A DNA stretch of 64,000 nucleotides from NCBI GenBank assembly GCA_025766275.1, contig JAFKAC010000006.1, forward strand, positions 1,240,001 through 1,304,000, read 5' to 3'. The number at the start of each line of letters is the position of its first letter. The stretch's first letter is position 1. A program made the position numbers and the translations under genes. Positions 46,158 through 58,054 of this stretch are shown here, piece by piece. The notes beneath the pieces were generated by a model that saw nothing but the letters and a program-made list of their open reading frames with translations, had not been told where the DNA came from and ran no database searches. This DNA comes from Lactarius indigo. Its lineage: Eukaryota; Basidiomycota; Agaricomycetes; Russulales; Russulaceae.

Positions 46158-47887
46158 TTAGAAGTCGAAGTCTCGTACCATTACACTACCCGTTGCTCCC
46201 GACGTGATGATCCTGCGTTCATCAAACGCAATTGTGCCTCTCGGGCTAGGGCACAGTTCCTCAGATGATCTACTTGCCACACCAGTAACCTCCGACCCCC
46301 ATCCGTTCTCCAAGTCCCATACCCACACGCTCCCATCAACGCCGAGGCTCACGCATCGCCCGTCAGCGAGCGCCAGAGCACTGACTGGGCCTGTGTGCCC
46401 GAGCAGATTCCGCATAAAGGTAAGCTTCGGAGTTGCCCCTGATCCGGCTCTGGGCGACGGCAAGGAAAGGCGATAGAGTTGTAAGGGGAGACTAGCAGGG
46501 GTGAATCCGCCTGGTGGACACGCCTCCCCGGGAACTGCTGGTGCGAGCACGACCCATCTACCGTCCGTTTGCGTGCTGGCCACACTCCCAACTTTACGGC
46601 CCCACTGCTCACGCACGTTGCGTAATTTCGTCTCGTCTATCCAATCAACGGGGAGATCGAACGCGCGCGTGCTGCGCGTGGAAAGGAGCAGTGGCGGAGG
46701 CCGTGCAGGCGAGGTCAAAGACGCAGCCGACGCGTGCAAGGTGGCGCTAGAAAGGATCACTTCGGTGACACCCACGCTCCAGTGGGCTGGGTAGACGGGG
46801 CTAGCGTACGTCAATAACAGCTTGTACGTTTGGGGTTCGGGAATGGTCAACACAAGAGACGAAGGGGGAAACGAGGTGAAGGAGGTGAGAACGTGCAGCA
46901 CTTGCATCGCCTCATGACTGAGATCGTATACAGAGAGGGAAAAGCTCTCTGAGAGCGTGACCAGCACGGGGTGACTGTAGGCGACCTGGGTGATTGGCGC
47001 CGTCCGCGGCGTCTTGAATGGGGGTGCATAATGGTGCTTGCGAGAGGAACATCGCACTTCATACACATAGATATCTCCATTTGATAGACATGCCGCTATG
47101 CTCGTGCTCGTACGAGATGATTGGTCAACAGCAAGCGCTGTGATCCGCACTGGCTCTTGCGCTCGGATAGGTGCAACGTGAATGACAAATCTTGGAATGG
47201 AAGGGGAGAGGACAACGATAGACGGGCGGTGTGCTGGTTCAGATGGGGATATAATGGTGTATTTTCCGGTTAGGGTGATCTGCGGTGTAGGGGGGTCTTG
47301 CTCTAGCCTCAACGTGTCAATTTCACGTGGGGAACGGGTAAGCGAAAGTGTCGGCATCTCATCTAGGGTAGAAGTGTGACAGCGACCTTTGAATGAAATT
47401 AACTACACGCCCATACATCACTGGTGTCGAACCTACTTACCGTTGCGCCAATTTGTGCTTATACGAAACATTCGCTTCCAGTCTTGGATCTGTGTGACCG
47501 CGCGACCTGGAAGATTTTTGGTTTCGCGCTCATCTCTACGGCCAGCAAAACCCCTGAAACCCCTCAAGCGGAGCCTTCCAAACTCGCGCAGGTAGAGGTT
47601 TTTCCACAACTGCAAGGGATCCCGGATGTTCAATGTGACCGCGTAAATGGGGTCCCCCAGATGAATGTGCTATGTACCTGGTTATCGAGGGACAGACGTG
47701 CGCAGTCGCGATTGGTTGCCTGAAGAGTGCAGAGATCTGTATGGGACAAGAATGTGAAGATGTGGAGGATGAGCTCGTCATATAGACTATCGAAGCTAGT
47801 TGATCGTGCTGTAAAGATAGAAGGCGCCGATAGATGGGCACGTTTGGAAGGCGGGAGGTCTACTGGGGAAAGCGGTCTCTTGAGCAT
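46158..47887 (-). CDS. F-box protein with C-terminal WD-like repeats
   Basis: Likely substrate adaptor of an SCF ubiquitin ligase. Exon 1 starts MLKRPLSPVDLPPSKRAHLS and carries the F-box: FDSLYDELILHIFTFLSHTD + LCTLQATNRDCARLSLDNQ, which splices to LWKNLYLREFGRLRLRGFRG. A third exon, joined in frame, starts RCHTSTLDEMPTLSLTRSPR and is about 400 residues of beta-propeller-like sequence with one clear WD unit: LLGHTGPVSALALADGRCVS then LGVDGSVWVWDLENGW. The end is ITSGATGSVMVRDFDF. The target substrate is unknown. The ATG (47885-47887) lies only 139 bp from that of MORG1 on the other strand. Confidence 0.8.
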
Positions 47888-48026
47888 TATGGGTAGGTAA
47901 CTAGCACCAGTACTACTGGAGTTAAGTGACGGTGCGTGTGAAGTACAGTACAGTTGGCGAGAGCAAGTGGAGAACTAGAGGAGAATGTACCCCGGGCCGT
48001 GATTCCGGTGTCGGGCCGTACTAAGA

Positions 48027-49295
48027 ATGGCTAGGTTGCAGTCTCGCCTCATTGTCACGGTCTTCGGACAACTCATGGCACCGTCCCGAGGTCCTGAGCC
48101 TCTCGCGCGTGCTCTGCACACCACACTCGAGAATCACAAAGGACCAGTTCATGTCGCCCGATACGCCAAAGGAACCGCAAAGTACGTTCTCACCGGTGGT
48201 CAAGATCGCACGATCCGCCTTTGGAACCCCTCCTTGGGCACAGAAATCAAGGCATACTCGGCCCACGGTTATGAAGTTCTATCAATCTCTGTGTAAGTGC
48301 ATCGGCACCAATTATAAATGCGTCTATGCAACTCCGCTCGATCGCTTGTTTCAGCGCACACGATAACACCAAGTTTGCCTCTTCTGGTGGAGACCGATCG
48401 GTCTTTCTCTGGGATGTGACGACTGGAAATACGCTTCGCAGGATATCGGCCCACTTGACTAAAATTAACGTAGTGGAGTTCAATGCTGATGCTACCGTGG
48501 TAGCCAGTGGTGAGTCACGTCAATGACCTGGTCAATGGCGTGATACATGAATCGTACAGGTTCTTACGACTCCACCGTCAAACTATGGGATCTCCGGTGC
48601 GCCTGAACAGTCCTTCTTTCTAGAGTTCCGTATTCGAAAACCGATCCACCAGTTCCCCAAATCGCCAGCCGATACAAGCGCTAGAGGAGGCCCGAGATTC
48701 TGTCCAAACCCTGTATGTGGGGTCCTCCAGAATCATGTCCGGCTCCGTTGACGGCCACGTCCGGACATACGACTTGCGCAAGGGTGAACTTCGCACCGAC
48801 TATATTGGTCGTACGTACGCGTGCATTTCGTGACGAGAACCCCGTCGTGCGACCATTTGTGTATAGACCCTGTCACTTCGGTCGTTCCCCACTCAAGACG
48901 AGTCGACGTATCTCGTAATGACGCTAGACGGGCACGTTCGCCTCATGGATGCCATTACCGGAAAGTTACTGAATGACTTTTCGGGGCACGCCCACGCTTC
49001 ATACCGCTGTCGTGCGTGCTTCGGGCACGGAGAAGCAAGTATCGTTGCGGGAGATGAAAATGGTGCCGTATGGGCTTGGGACCTCCTTGATGTCAGCTAC
49101 CCGACCCCTTCATGTGCGCCGGTGTCTAATCTTCTTTTAATGCAGGCCAAACCCCTTCAGCCTAATCCGCCGCCGAAGGTACACCATAAGGTGATAACAT
49201 GGACGGAACATCACCCCGCGGAGGCTGGAGAATTAATTACCGCCAGTGCCGATGGCACCGTCAAGGTTTGGCGTTACCCAGCCTCAGGTTCATGA
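48027..49295 (+). CDS. MORG1: WD40 scaffold MORG1/WDR83
   Basis: Seven-bladed WD40 protein; the animal homologue scaffolds MAP-kinase modules and joins the spliceosome. Blades read in order: ENHKGPVHVARYAKGTAKYV with LTGGQDRTIRLWNPSLGTEI, SAHGYEVLSISV, AHDNTKFASSGGDRSVFLWD, NVVEFNADATVVASG/SYDSTVKLWDLR, VQTLYVGSSRIMSGSVDGHV, HPVTSVVPTQDESTYLVMTL, and GHGEASIVAGDENGAVWAWD, ending ELITASADGTVKVWRYPASG. The phrase TGGQDRTIRLWNPSLG is diagnostic of the family. Six short introns all keep the frame. The ATG at 48027 is used here; an in-frame ATG at 48075 (MAPSRGPEPL) could be the true start, since homologues begin close to the first blade. Confidence 0.9.
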
Positions 49296-49425
49296 TATTT
49301 TGATTGGGGGGGGTAAGACATAATTTAGACAAGTACTGCCCGCATGCCGATATGGCAATCACATTGTGAAAATACACACGTGCATCGTGAATAGCGATAG
49401 TTTGCGGCACAACCCAATACTTTAG

Positions 49426-49964
49426 TCACCGCTTGCCTTGGCTTACAGCTTCTATTGACAGCGGAACAGCAATGGTCAGACATATGTTTGCCTAGTTTAA
49501 GATACAGGGTGTGGTAGAACGCACCCCTTCGAGTAGCGTCTTCCAGTAATTGAGTGTCGACATGCTCCGCGGGTAGCTGCACATATCGAACGACGGATCC
49601 GCGGATAAAGCAGTTCTTCACTGCCATCTAGGGGCAAGACTTAAGGTCGTCCACCTTGAAGTGTAGCATCATGATTAAACACACCATGTGAGGATGCCTC
49701 GCCTGGTCCTGACACCTCGATCGCATCCAAGCGGATATTCAAGAACCTGGGACAAGCAGCTGAGACGCAACAACAAATCCCGGAGAACGAGACCGTCGGC
49801 TCACTGGTCGACAGATTTCAGGGTACCCGTGATGGAGAGGTCATTCTTGAGTTCGACCGTGACACGCTGATCCGTGAGCGTCTTGAAAACGGAGAATATA
49901 AGCTGGAAATCCGTTAGCTTCATGTGAACCAGGGCCACCGTGTATCACAATGTTGACCTACCAT
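49426..49964 (-). CDS. LSM2: U6 snRNP / mRNA-decay protein Lsm2
   Basis: Sm-like ring subunit of Lsm1-7 (mRNA decay) and Lsm2-8 (U6 snRNA). The first coding exon is just the ATG (49962-49964), directly followed by the donor GTAGGT. After a roughly 60-nt intron come LIFSVFKTLTDQRVTVELKN + DLSITGTLKSVDQ, then FLNIRLDAIEVSGPGEASSH, then MAVKNCFIRGSVVRYVQLPA + EHVDTQLLEDATRR, and a final mini-exon EAVSQGKR with TGA at 49426-49428. Both Sm motifs, including the signature VKNCFIRGSVVRYVQLP, are complete. The total is about 100 residues as usual. All joins are in frame. Convergent with MORG1 (130 bp between stops). None of the full gene is visible as one ORF. Confidence 0.9.
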
Positions 49965-50375
49965 GGCGCGTTCAGATCAGAGCGCAAGGTCTGCGTTCAT
50001 AGCGGGTTGGTCAATTATGTAATCACAATGTAATATTTTTGACAAAATATCTTCGATTCAACTGCACTCATCCATCGACGGGCGTTGAGTAGCACACTAG
50101 ACTGTGGTGCCCTTATTTCTCTTGTGTCCCTTAGAAGCAGAAGCACTGCTGGGTGCCACAAGCCACACCTAATCGTGAAGAGGCTTTGTATTCGCATATC
50201 CGAAGTGATTTCGTATAACTCAGAAGGATCGTCGTCGCTGCAAGTGTGTGGTCGATCGGTGGATGCATCATCTTTCGACTCACATCAGTGAAATATATTG
50301 GCTTAGTTGTAGTAATATCAAATAAAGATCACCATGTTTCTCCAACAGTGGGCCCTTTTTAGCAGTGACTAGCGT
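49965..50375. other. intergenic, LSM2 promoter region
   Basis: About 410 bp between the LSM2 start and the aminopeptidase stop, both on the minus strand. No further gene or clear site was seen. Confidence 0.5.
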
Positions 50376-52199
50376 TTAAGGAAGATCGAATCCAGCGACG
50401 TGAAGAAGGGTGGCGAACTGTTGTTCGATTAGACACGTGTCCGCCGATACATGCGCCTCGTCTTACCTGAACTTTCGCAATGCTCTTGAGCTGCTCAAAG
50501 TCATACCCTTCCCGATTGCTGAGATCGCCTGTCACGACACAGTACGCTCAGAAATTACTGCTATACAAACAAGATGATTGGGTTCATACCGCTATTGTGA
50601 TACATTGGATCTGCAATCGGTCCAGCGCGCTCGAATACTTGGGTTGCGGGGAAGCCTTGATAGTGGAAGGACTAAGATGAGGCAATTTGTCAGCTCTTGG
50701 TCCAAAAAACAAATCATGAAAGAAACTTACTTGATGATCACTGCAGCACGCCTGTAACATATGGGTGAGTATGGCCCGTGGACAACAACAAGGATGGTAC
50801 AAACTGGAGTGAACCCGACAACAAGCTCGGGGCTGTAAATGGCGGAGAGATTCGCAACAAGTTGGGTTACCTCGGGCGTGCCAATGCTAGTGATCGTCAT
50901 TGAATTCTGCACTGGGCACCTGCACAAAACAAGAACTTACTAGGCAGGGAGACCGAGTTGCGGGGGCTCCCCCTGTCGGTGATATGCAATCATGTCCGCT
51001 TGCACCATCAGGGTCAAGTTCTTCTCCTCTCCGCGTAGATCCCCTGCAGGCAGGGGTCACTATCACGAAAACGAGCGCAAGGCGGGGCACACGCACCGGC
51101 GTAGTAACGCGAACCATACAACCCCTGTTCCTCTCCAGCAAATGCGACAAGCTCGACGTTTGAACGGAAAGTGACGCCGAGACGTTTGATCGTACGTGCG
51201 ATGCTCAAGAGGCCAGTTGTCCCGGAGCCGTCATCATTAGCACCTGGCGCGCGTGTGCTACCAAATGAGCCACGGCTGTCGTAGTGCCCACTGATGAGGA
51301 CCGTTTCGGTGGTGTCCTCCGTGGATGGATATCGGCTGCGTGGGGTGGATTCATAGATATGTCATCACACCTGAAAGGGGGTGGGAATGAAATACCAGAT
51401 GACGTTTGGCGCAAAGCCAGTCAAGAACGGACGCAGCTCGCACTTCGCGCCCGTCGCCTCGAAGCGAGTCTTCAACCACTCGGCGGCGAACATTCGCGCC
51501 GGAAGAGAACGAGTGCCGGCTCTCGATCCCAGACTTGCCGTCCTCGCCTGTGAGGAAGCGGATGTCATTCTGGATCTGCGGGACGGAGATGTTGGATACG
51601 ATCTTCGCCACTTCTGGGTCGAACTTGAGGTTGGCAAGGATGTCGCGCACGCGCGCGATGGCAGGCTCTGGGACGGGGACTATTGGCATTGAGGGGAGCA
51701 CATAGATGCGCCAGGTGGGTGGGAGTATGAAGTGACAGGTCTCGGACACGCGTGGGGCTGAGCGCGAGAAGAGCAGAAGTGGAAGTGTGGTGGAGAATAG
51801 TGTCTACGGCAGGCCCTAAAGGCTGCTGTTGTCCATGTGATATTGATCCGTAGATGTTTTCGCCGGCGTCGACTGGGAGACCCAGACACCCCCTGAGAGT
51901 GTTCAACGAAAACGGGTGGTCCGTCAGTAGGCGCTGTTCGAGCGCTGCTTGTTCCAACCATACGAGCTGAGCGTCGGGATGGAGGTGTACATCGGGAACA
52001 TCAGCGGTAGGGGCAAAAGAGTCGACGCAGGATTCGGGGGGAATGAACACGCTCTGAGTGCCATATGTCCCGAAGTAGCTTTGGTTGAGACACTTGTTAG
52101 ACGCGATGTCGGGATGGTCATGCGGGAAGACGACGAGCACCTGAAAGTGTCTGTAACAGCTTTGCTATAATCATGGGGGAGGTCTCGAGGGTTGGCCAC
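50376..52199 (-). CDS. M28-family aminopeptidase
   Basis: Zinc aminopeptidase of the peptidase M28 (leucyl aminopeptidase) type. Metal-site motifs in order: ETVLISGHYDSRGSFG (His), GANDDGSGTTGLLSIAR (bridging Asp), ELVAFAGEEQGLYGSRYYA (Glu pair) and LMVQADMIAYH (Asp). Further on are IGTPEVTQLVANLSAIYSPE, ACCSDHQ/SFHYQGFPATQVFERAG, MYHNSGDLSNREGYDF and the end FATLLHVAGFDLP (TAA at 50376-50378). The propeptide-like part has VSNISVPQIQNDIRFLTGED and AAEWLKTRFEATGAKCELRP. The true start was not found; NPRDLPHDYSKAVTDTF at the 5' end joins VLVVFPHDHPDIASNKC only with one base missing. Single extra bases appear near 51753-51758 and 51489-51500, and the join before IGTPEVTQL is unclear. No signal peptide could be placed, though the family is usually secreted. 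Confidence 0.8.
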
Positions 52200-52309
52200 T
52201 GTTGATGGGTGTGGATTTATGCAATGGCAACTTGGACGAGATAACTAAATAAGTGACACTCGGTGCACGAGAGAGCGTGTGATACCAATGCCGTCATCCG
52301 CGACGACAT

Positions 52310-52559
52310 CTCAGTCAGGCGGTTATTTGTACGCCACGATACTCTATGCTAGACCCTTCATTGAAACGGGACCCCACAGTTGAACGGTAACAACCCTGTT
52401 TTGGTAATGTTTTGTAACTGTAGGAGCTGACTGGCGAGGGTGGGCACTGCATGCAGCACACCTGTAGACAAGTTCTGGCTCTTTAGACGATTGATCACCT
52501 TGCTTGACAAGGCCCATGTGCACTGTGAACCGAATGTTTTGACCTGGAATTGAGCTCAT
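52310..52559 (-). CDS. small uncharacterised ORF
   Basis: From an ATG at 52557-52559 the frame reads MSSIPGQNIRFTVHMGLVKQ then GDQSSKEPELVYR. A possible 66-nt intron (GTGTGC..AAACAG) continues it with VVTVQLWGPVSMKGLA and a stop near 52345. It could be a small gene or an upstream exon of the aminopeptidase locus. No family was recognised. Confidence 0.25.
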
Positions 52560-52755
52560 TTTGCGTCTAGTCTACCTAATCTAGGCATGCGTTCATTTGA
52601 GCTTAGCTGATTAGGGTCTTGGACGTGCTATACGGGACGGTCCGTGTTGTGGGATTACAGAGTAGTAGAACGTTTTGGTTAGACGAAAGTAATAGCGATT
52701 GCGTACAGAGACACGATCATCAGTTAGTGAGGGGGGGGGTCAAACGAACTGCCTC

Positions 52756-55700
52756 TCAGAACCCGCTGGCCGTCACACGCAATTGCTCCAGCTTTTTCAA
52801 AACCTCGCCGACGGATCGGTCCAGCTCGCCCGCAATTGCGCTCTGCTTAGTCGGTGGCAGCATGGCGAACGTCTCGCACAGGTCCCCGTCGACCACCGTC
52901 TTGACGGGGACGTAATACCCTCGCCACGCCAGGTGGTCTCTACCAATGAGGCTCGTCTGCTCCGTGCGGATGTGCTGCTCGAGCGTCGAGATGAAGTCCA
53001 CGTCTTCTTTCGACGCAAGGGGCACGAGCACGCCAATCGTGCCGTGCAGGCCGGTATAGAGCAGCACCTCCCGCCCGCCAGCTACCATCGACACCTTGTG
53101 AATGCTCGTAATCAGGTCGCCGACGTGGAAGTGAGCCAGGAGTTGGGTCTTGTGCGGTGCGCCCATGAACAGGCCCTTTTCGTGCAGAATGCCCGCGCCA
53201 GTTGGGTCTTCGTCAACCTGGTCCGATATTTTGGCGTCCAAGCGATTCACGAAGACGTTACCGAAGCGATCGCCCGCTGCAACGGTCGTGTAATCTACCA
53301 TCGTAGGAGCAGGTGATCCATCGTGGCTGAGCATCGTCCGCGAAGATGAGAAGCCGGTTTTCCGGGGCCTTGTAAACGGCGTAGTAGACAGATTCTTGCA
53401 TATCGCCGACTAGGATGCGTGAGCCCTGCGTACTGAGGGTAACAATGGCCGAGCCGATAGGTCTAATGAATATGAGTAAAGATCCCTCTACATTGGGTTC
53501 TATACACACCTTGTTCTCAGCTTTCCGCAGCATTTTCTTTTTGCCGATATCATAGATTCTTAAAGCTTTCCCAACGCCCGCAACCAGCCGCCCTTGGAAG
53601 GCAAGAAGGGCCAGTGGAACGTCATCGATCTCCGTCTGCATGAGAGTGAGTAAGTGAGTCGGGGGACTTGCAAGTAAATATACCTTATGGAGCAATTCAA
53701 GGTCTGCTCCGTCTTCAGTGAACTTGTACACTCGCAAGAATCCACTTGTACATGATCGCGGGGCCAGTAAAGTGTCCTTGTGCTGTTCCCACTACAAGGT
53801 GCAGCTCATTACCTTGCGCCTCGAAAGGCACAACGGCTAGAGAAAATGCTGCTTCGTTGTTGTCGATATGGACAACACGAATCGTTTTACTCTAGCGTGC
53901 CGGGCGTACCTCAGCTTAACGTCGATAAAGAAAAGGGAAAATGCTCACCTCGATGGGGTCGACGATACGGATACAAGAACCCCAAGTACCGGCTGGTGCC
54001 TTTGGGTGACCAAATTGTTCAGTTGGAAGTTCGAGGAACTGCCTCGTCCACTGCTTTCTTTTGTGATCGCTGGATACACGTATACGCGTCAATTTTACAT
54101 AGGCGACTCATTCAGCAAGAACCACTTGCCAATTCCTGGACCTTCTTGCCAGCAGCGTCGACCCCTAGTACCCTGTGATCGGACTCGATGATGTAGAAGT
54201 AGGTATTGTTGGGATGGGTGATAAACCGTCGCGGTGTGTATGAGAGCTGAAGTGCGTCCTGCTTGAGTTTTGTACCAAGTTTTGAGATCTGGAAGATGCT
54301 GCAAACGAAGACGCAAATAGTGAGCAAGGACCGTACGAATCAGAAATCAGCGACGAAAAGGGAAAATATTCAGTAGGAACAATTGGTAATAAAAACAATA
54401 ATTTCGACATGGACTCATGGAGTTGTCCGGTCCGTTTATATCATCTTGTCGCGATACAATGTCAAAACACTGCTAGAAACTCACCGTAGCACGTTTCCCG
54501 TAATCCCAATCAAGCCCTCTGGGCACAACTCTGCGGAGAAGCTCCATGAGTAATCAAGAGCGTCGAAGATGAGCGGGGTGAAGTGCATGAGGTTTTGATG
54601 TGTGTAGTTGAGCCATGTCCGGGAGGAGAGCGCGAGGATTGCCGGCAGTGATTTTACTTGCACAGCGAATGAGGCGAACTGGCCGTGTGCCAAGGAATCT
54701 GTGCATAGGATATGATTCAATACGAATTACCTCGGGGTTGAGAAAACAGGTACCTCGTTCGTGTGTCAGTGAGTTGGCCCGCTCACCGGATCCAGGACAG
54801 TTCTGAGAAGAACGCCAGTCTGAAGGCCAATGTTGACAAATACCTGTTGGTTGATTCCGGTTAATTCCGGCAGTCCAGCATATCCACAATACATATTGAG
54901 GAAGGGGGTGAGGTCAGCGCTTGCAGACTAATCGTTTCTAGTGTGCTGTCTGGGTCCAAAGAAATGATACGGACTGTCTGGTCCTCGCATCCCACGGCCT
55001 ATAGGAGGTGAAGTCAGCTCGAGCCTCAAACCAGACAATGTACTTACGAGATACGGCGTTCGCTGCCTTCCTTCTGGAACCTCCCCGATGCTCAGTGCGA
55101 GGACTGTACTACCCATCGCCTTCCGATCCTGGTATTCGTTCAGCTGGCCATCCAAGTCCAACTCAAAGTACACCAATTCAGCAGAACTCAAAGCCACGAC
55201 GACCTGTCGCTTGTTCGTCGTCGCCGCAACGATGGTCTTGCCGGAAGGGACGCGCCATTCGTTCACCCTGCGGTCGACCAAGACGTGTCGAATACCGAGT
55301 GGATGGACTTGCAAAAGAGCGTCATCCCCTATCTGTTGCACGGCCAGGGTTGGTGCGGAGGAGAGAAATCCGGTGTCTTGAACTTCCTCTATATTTTCAC
55401 CGATAGATAAAACAAGAGTGCCGTTCACGAAAGAGAGTATAATGTAGGAATCGTAGACGTCTGTAATCAAAAGTAAATCCAGGCCCATCGTCACAACTGC
55501 ACTAGTGGCTCACCGTCGCTTCTAGTTTTGACTGTCCATACAGCATTCGGAATACCAGGTAAATCAGAACTCACGGTCTCCTCTACCTCGAGTCCATGTC
55601 GAAGCGTCCGGAGCATACTCCGCGAGCCACGGCCATTCAGGGTGAAAATCTGAGGAGTGTCGGAGTTTGGGAGTAGATTTAAGACCTTAGAGTCTAAGAT

Positions 55701-57176
55701 GGGATTCAGGGATTCAAGCTCGTCTGCTAAAGCCAAGTTTTCGAGAGGCCGCGGTCGGAAATAGACCCGAGGAAGGGCCTGGTTCGGTTGGGCCATACCG
55801 TACGAAGGATAATCTCGGGAACTAAATTCCTTCTCGTCGTCATCGTCACCAAGCTTTTGGAACTGGTACAGTTGTCTGCAAGGAACATTGGTCAATGGGT
55901 CAGATCTGGCGAACGAACAGAGTACGTACTGGTTTCCGAACTCGGATGCAACGAAAAGAAAACCAGATTTTAGGATGCACAGGCTAGAAGCGACGGGTAC
56001 GGTGTCAAAGTACTTGATTTTGAGTGCCTTGACTTCCTCCTCTTCGTGTTCAATCGTGATCTTGTATAAATCCCCCTCCTCGCTTTGTAAGAGGAAGAAG
56101 AAAGCACCCTATGCAGACATTTATTAGATATGACACTGTCCAGATAGATGAACCTGGCTCACCTTCATTTTGTGCATCACCGCTGCTGTGATGATGAGGC
56201 CGCGCCCGCTGTCACCAAGTGGGTGTTTCCGCCGAGGAATAGGGAATGCGGTGCTGGGGTGCGTCCGTATTTCGATAGATAATATGGTCTTCCGTGCAGA
56301 CGAGTACGCCCGAAGGGCCATCAAATCTCTCGGTTGACGCAAGCTGCCCCCCCGGAACCTGGACAAGGAAATTCGCTTTCGGGTCTGTTGGTTCGCTCCA
56401 TTTTCTCACAACGTGGTTAAGGCCCAAGTCAAGTTCGTAGTAAGTCAACAACTATACACTGTGTCAAATTTGGCCCAGAAAAGATAGTGTTCAGACGTAC
56501 CTTGCCAGCATTCGCGGCTGCCTCTCCTGTTGGATCTTGGTCTGCTTCTGTGTAGTCGACTTCCAAAGCAGCAAACATCGGATTTTCAAAGCCGACATCG
56601 ACGCCAACAATGTGATGGATGATAGAAGAGCTTCTATGCGCTTCCAGAGGTGAAGATATGGTGAGGTTAGCGGCGGCGTCGCGGTTTAGAATGTAGACAA
56701 GTTTCGACTTTCTCCACATGCGGCAATCATAACAGCACGTCCCTTTGGGTCGGTGGCGAGGTATTGTCCGGGAACAACCCTCCGTGTACCAGATTTTCCA
56801 AAGGTTTCTTGATGAATCTTAACGAAGCTGCTGGTGCGAGGATCGTAATCGAGGATCACAACGCGACCCGAATCCGATCCTACGATTGCATAGTCTAAGG
56901 AGGGTAGGGAGTAAGTGAAAAGAAAGATTCATATACTTAAAATTGCTTACCCTTGGTCCCTCCCGTGAGTCGAAAAGTAGCTAGGGATCGAATGGAACCA
57001 AAAATATCAGTTGCGATGATTGTTGATATTTTTCCGGTCTGGGCATCGGGGCGTAGAAGTTGAAGACGCGTCCCATGAGATACAATGATCTCTTGTTGCT
57101 TCGCACCAGAGAAGTTGCCGACAATGGCTTCAGGCGACGCGGTGGGGTGTTGGAGGGTTAGATTGTACAAGTGCAT
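52756..57176 (-). CDS. RSE1: splicing factor Rse1 / SF3b subunit 3
   Basis: Largest beta-propeller scaffold (SF3b130) of the U2 snRNP SF3b complex, needed for branch-site recognition. The ATG at 57174-57176 gives [20 protein letters not shown] + [20 protein letters not shown]. Strongly conserved blocks follow through many exons: [20 protein letters not shown] + [100 protein letters not shown] and [20 protein letters not shown]. It ends [19 protein letters not shown]. Within otherwise perfect exons one extra base breaks the frame at about 54661-54670 ([11 protein letters not shown]), 53773-53782 ([14 protein letters not shown]) and 53300-53314 (RWITCS/TMVDY). As the protein is essential, sequence error is the likeliest reason. 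Confidence 0.93.
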
Positions 57177-57320
57177 GGTCAAGCTTGAGTTACTCTACCA
57201 ACCCAAAGTCACCAAATATAAACGCAACAACAACAACGTGTATGTTTGCGGTTGGCACAGAATTTCGACCTGCCACAAGATCCTTCACAAGCAAGGTAAC
57301 TCGGACGCGTCATATCCAGG

Positions 57321-57346
57321 GTGCATTCACGTGCATTCACGTGCAT
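57321..57346. repeat. GTGCATTCAC tandem repeat upstream of RSE1
   Basis: Two full and one partial copies of GTGCATTCAC lie about 150 bp upstream of the RSE1 ATG. They could be a protein-binding site or chance duplication. Confidence 0.5.
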
Positions 57347-58054
57347 ATAAACAAGAACAACTACATTGTAAATATATACAAACTATAATGCATTGAGCTG
57401 TATGGATCCCCCACTAGACCTTTCTAATACCCTCCCATACTTATGAACTTCATGAGGTGCCCGGGACTTCGCTGGCAGATGTCTGCGTGTCGTGTACATC
57501 TGATCTTCGTAACAATAAAACCCCTCCTTTGTCCTTGGCAAACGCGATGTAGATTGGGGATGTACCTCTGGAGTTCAAAAGTACCTACACTTCCCGAACG
57601 CCTCCTCGTCGCGAGATTCTTTCCAGCCGCATTTTTGACTATATCCCAAAAACAAGGGAGCGTGTACCTGGTTGACGACCTGTCTCCATAGTGGCTTACA
57701 ATTGCGGGGTAATGTATCCACCTATCGGCTTCCAGACGACATCGCAAAAATGACAACTGGCCAAATCATGTACCCTTCATTCTTGCCACCACGACACCCA
57801 AAAATCTTCCTCAAAGTAAACCGAAATCGTGGCCGAGCGGCTTTTCAGTGGTTGAAAGGTCACGATCCCATTCACCAAGACCATTTCTACGGAGAGGCCA
57901 AATCAATTGCCTGTGGACACCGTTCCTGTGGAAACAATGTATTGCAATGCATTTCCCAGACGCCGCTGTGATATGGTGAGATACTGTACGATCCGTACAA
58001 AAATAAAATCATTTCGCCCACATAAGTAAGGTTTCAGTCGACAACGTCGATGCC
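57347..58054. other. RSE1 upstream region, no gene seen
   Basis: No recognised coding or RNA gene. A stretch near 57830 resembles a tRNA A-box (GTGGCCGAGCGG) but lacks a foldable cloverleaf. Confidence 0.4.

Noticed and set aside
52756..57176. RSE1 as a pseudogene because of three frame breaks
   Set aside because: The gene is essential, single in this window and otherwise perfectly conserved; one extra base at each site is better explained by sequence error.
57815..57880. A-box-like GTGGCCGAGCGG suggesting tRNA-Ser/Leu
   Set aside because: No acceptor stem or T-arm could be paired.
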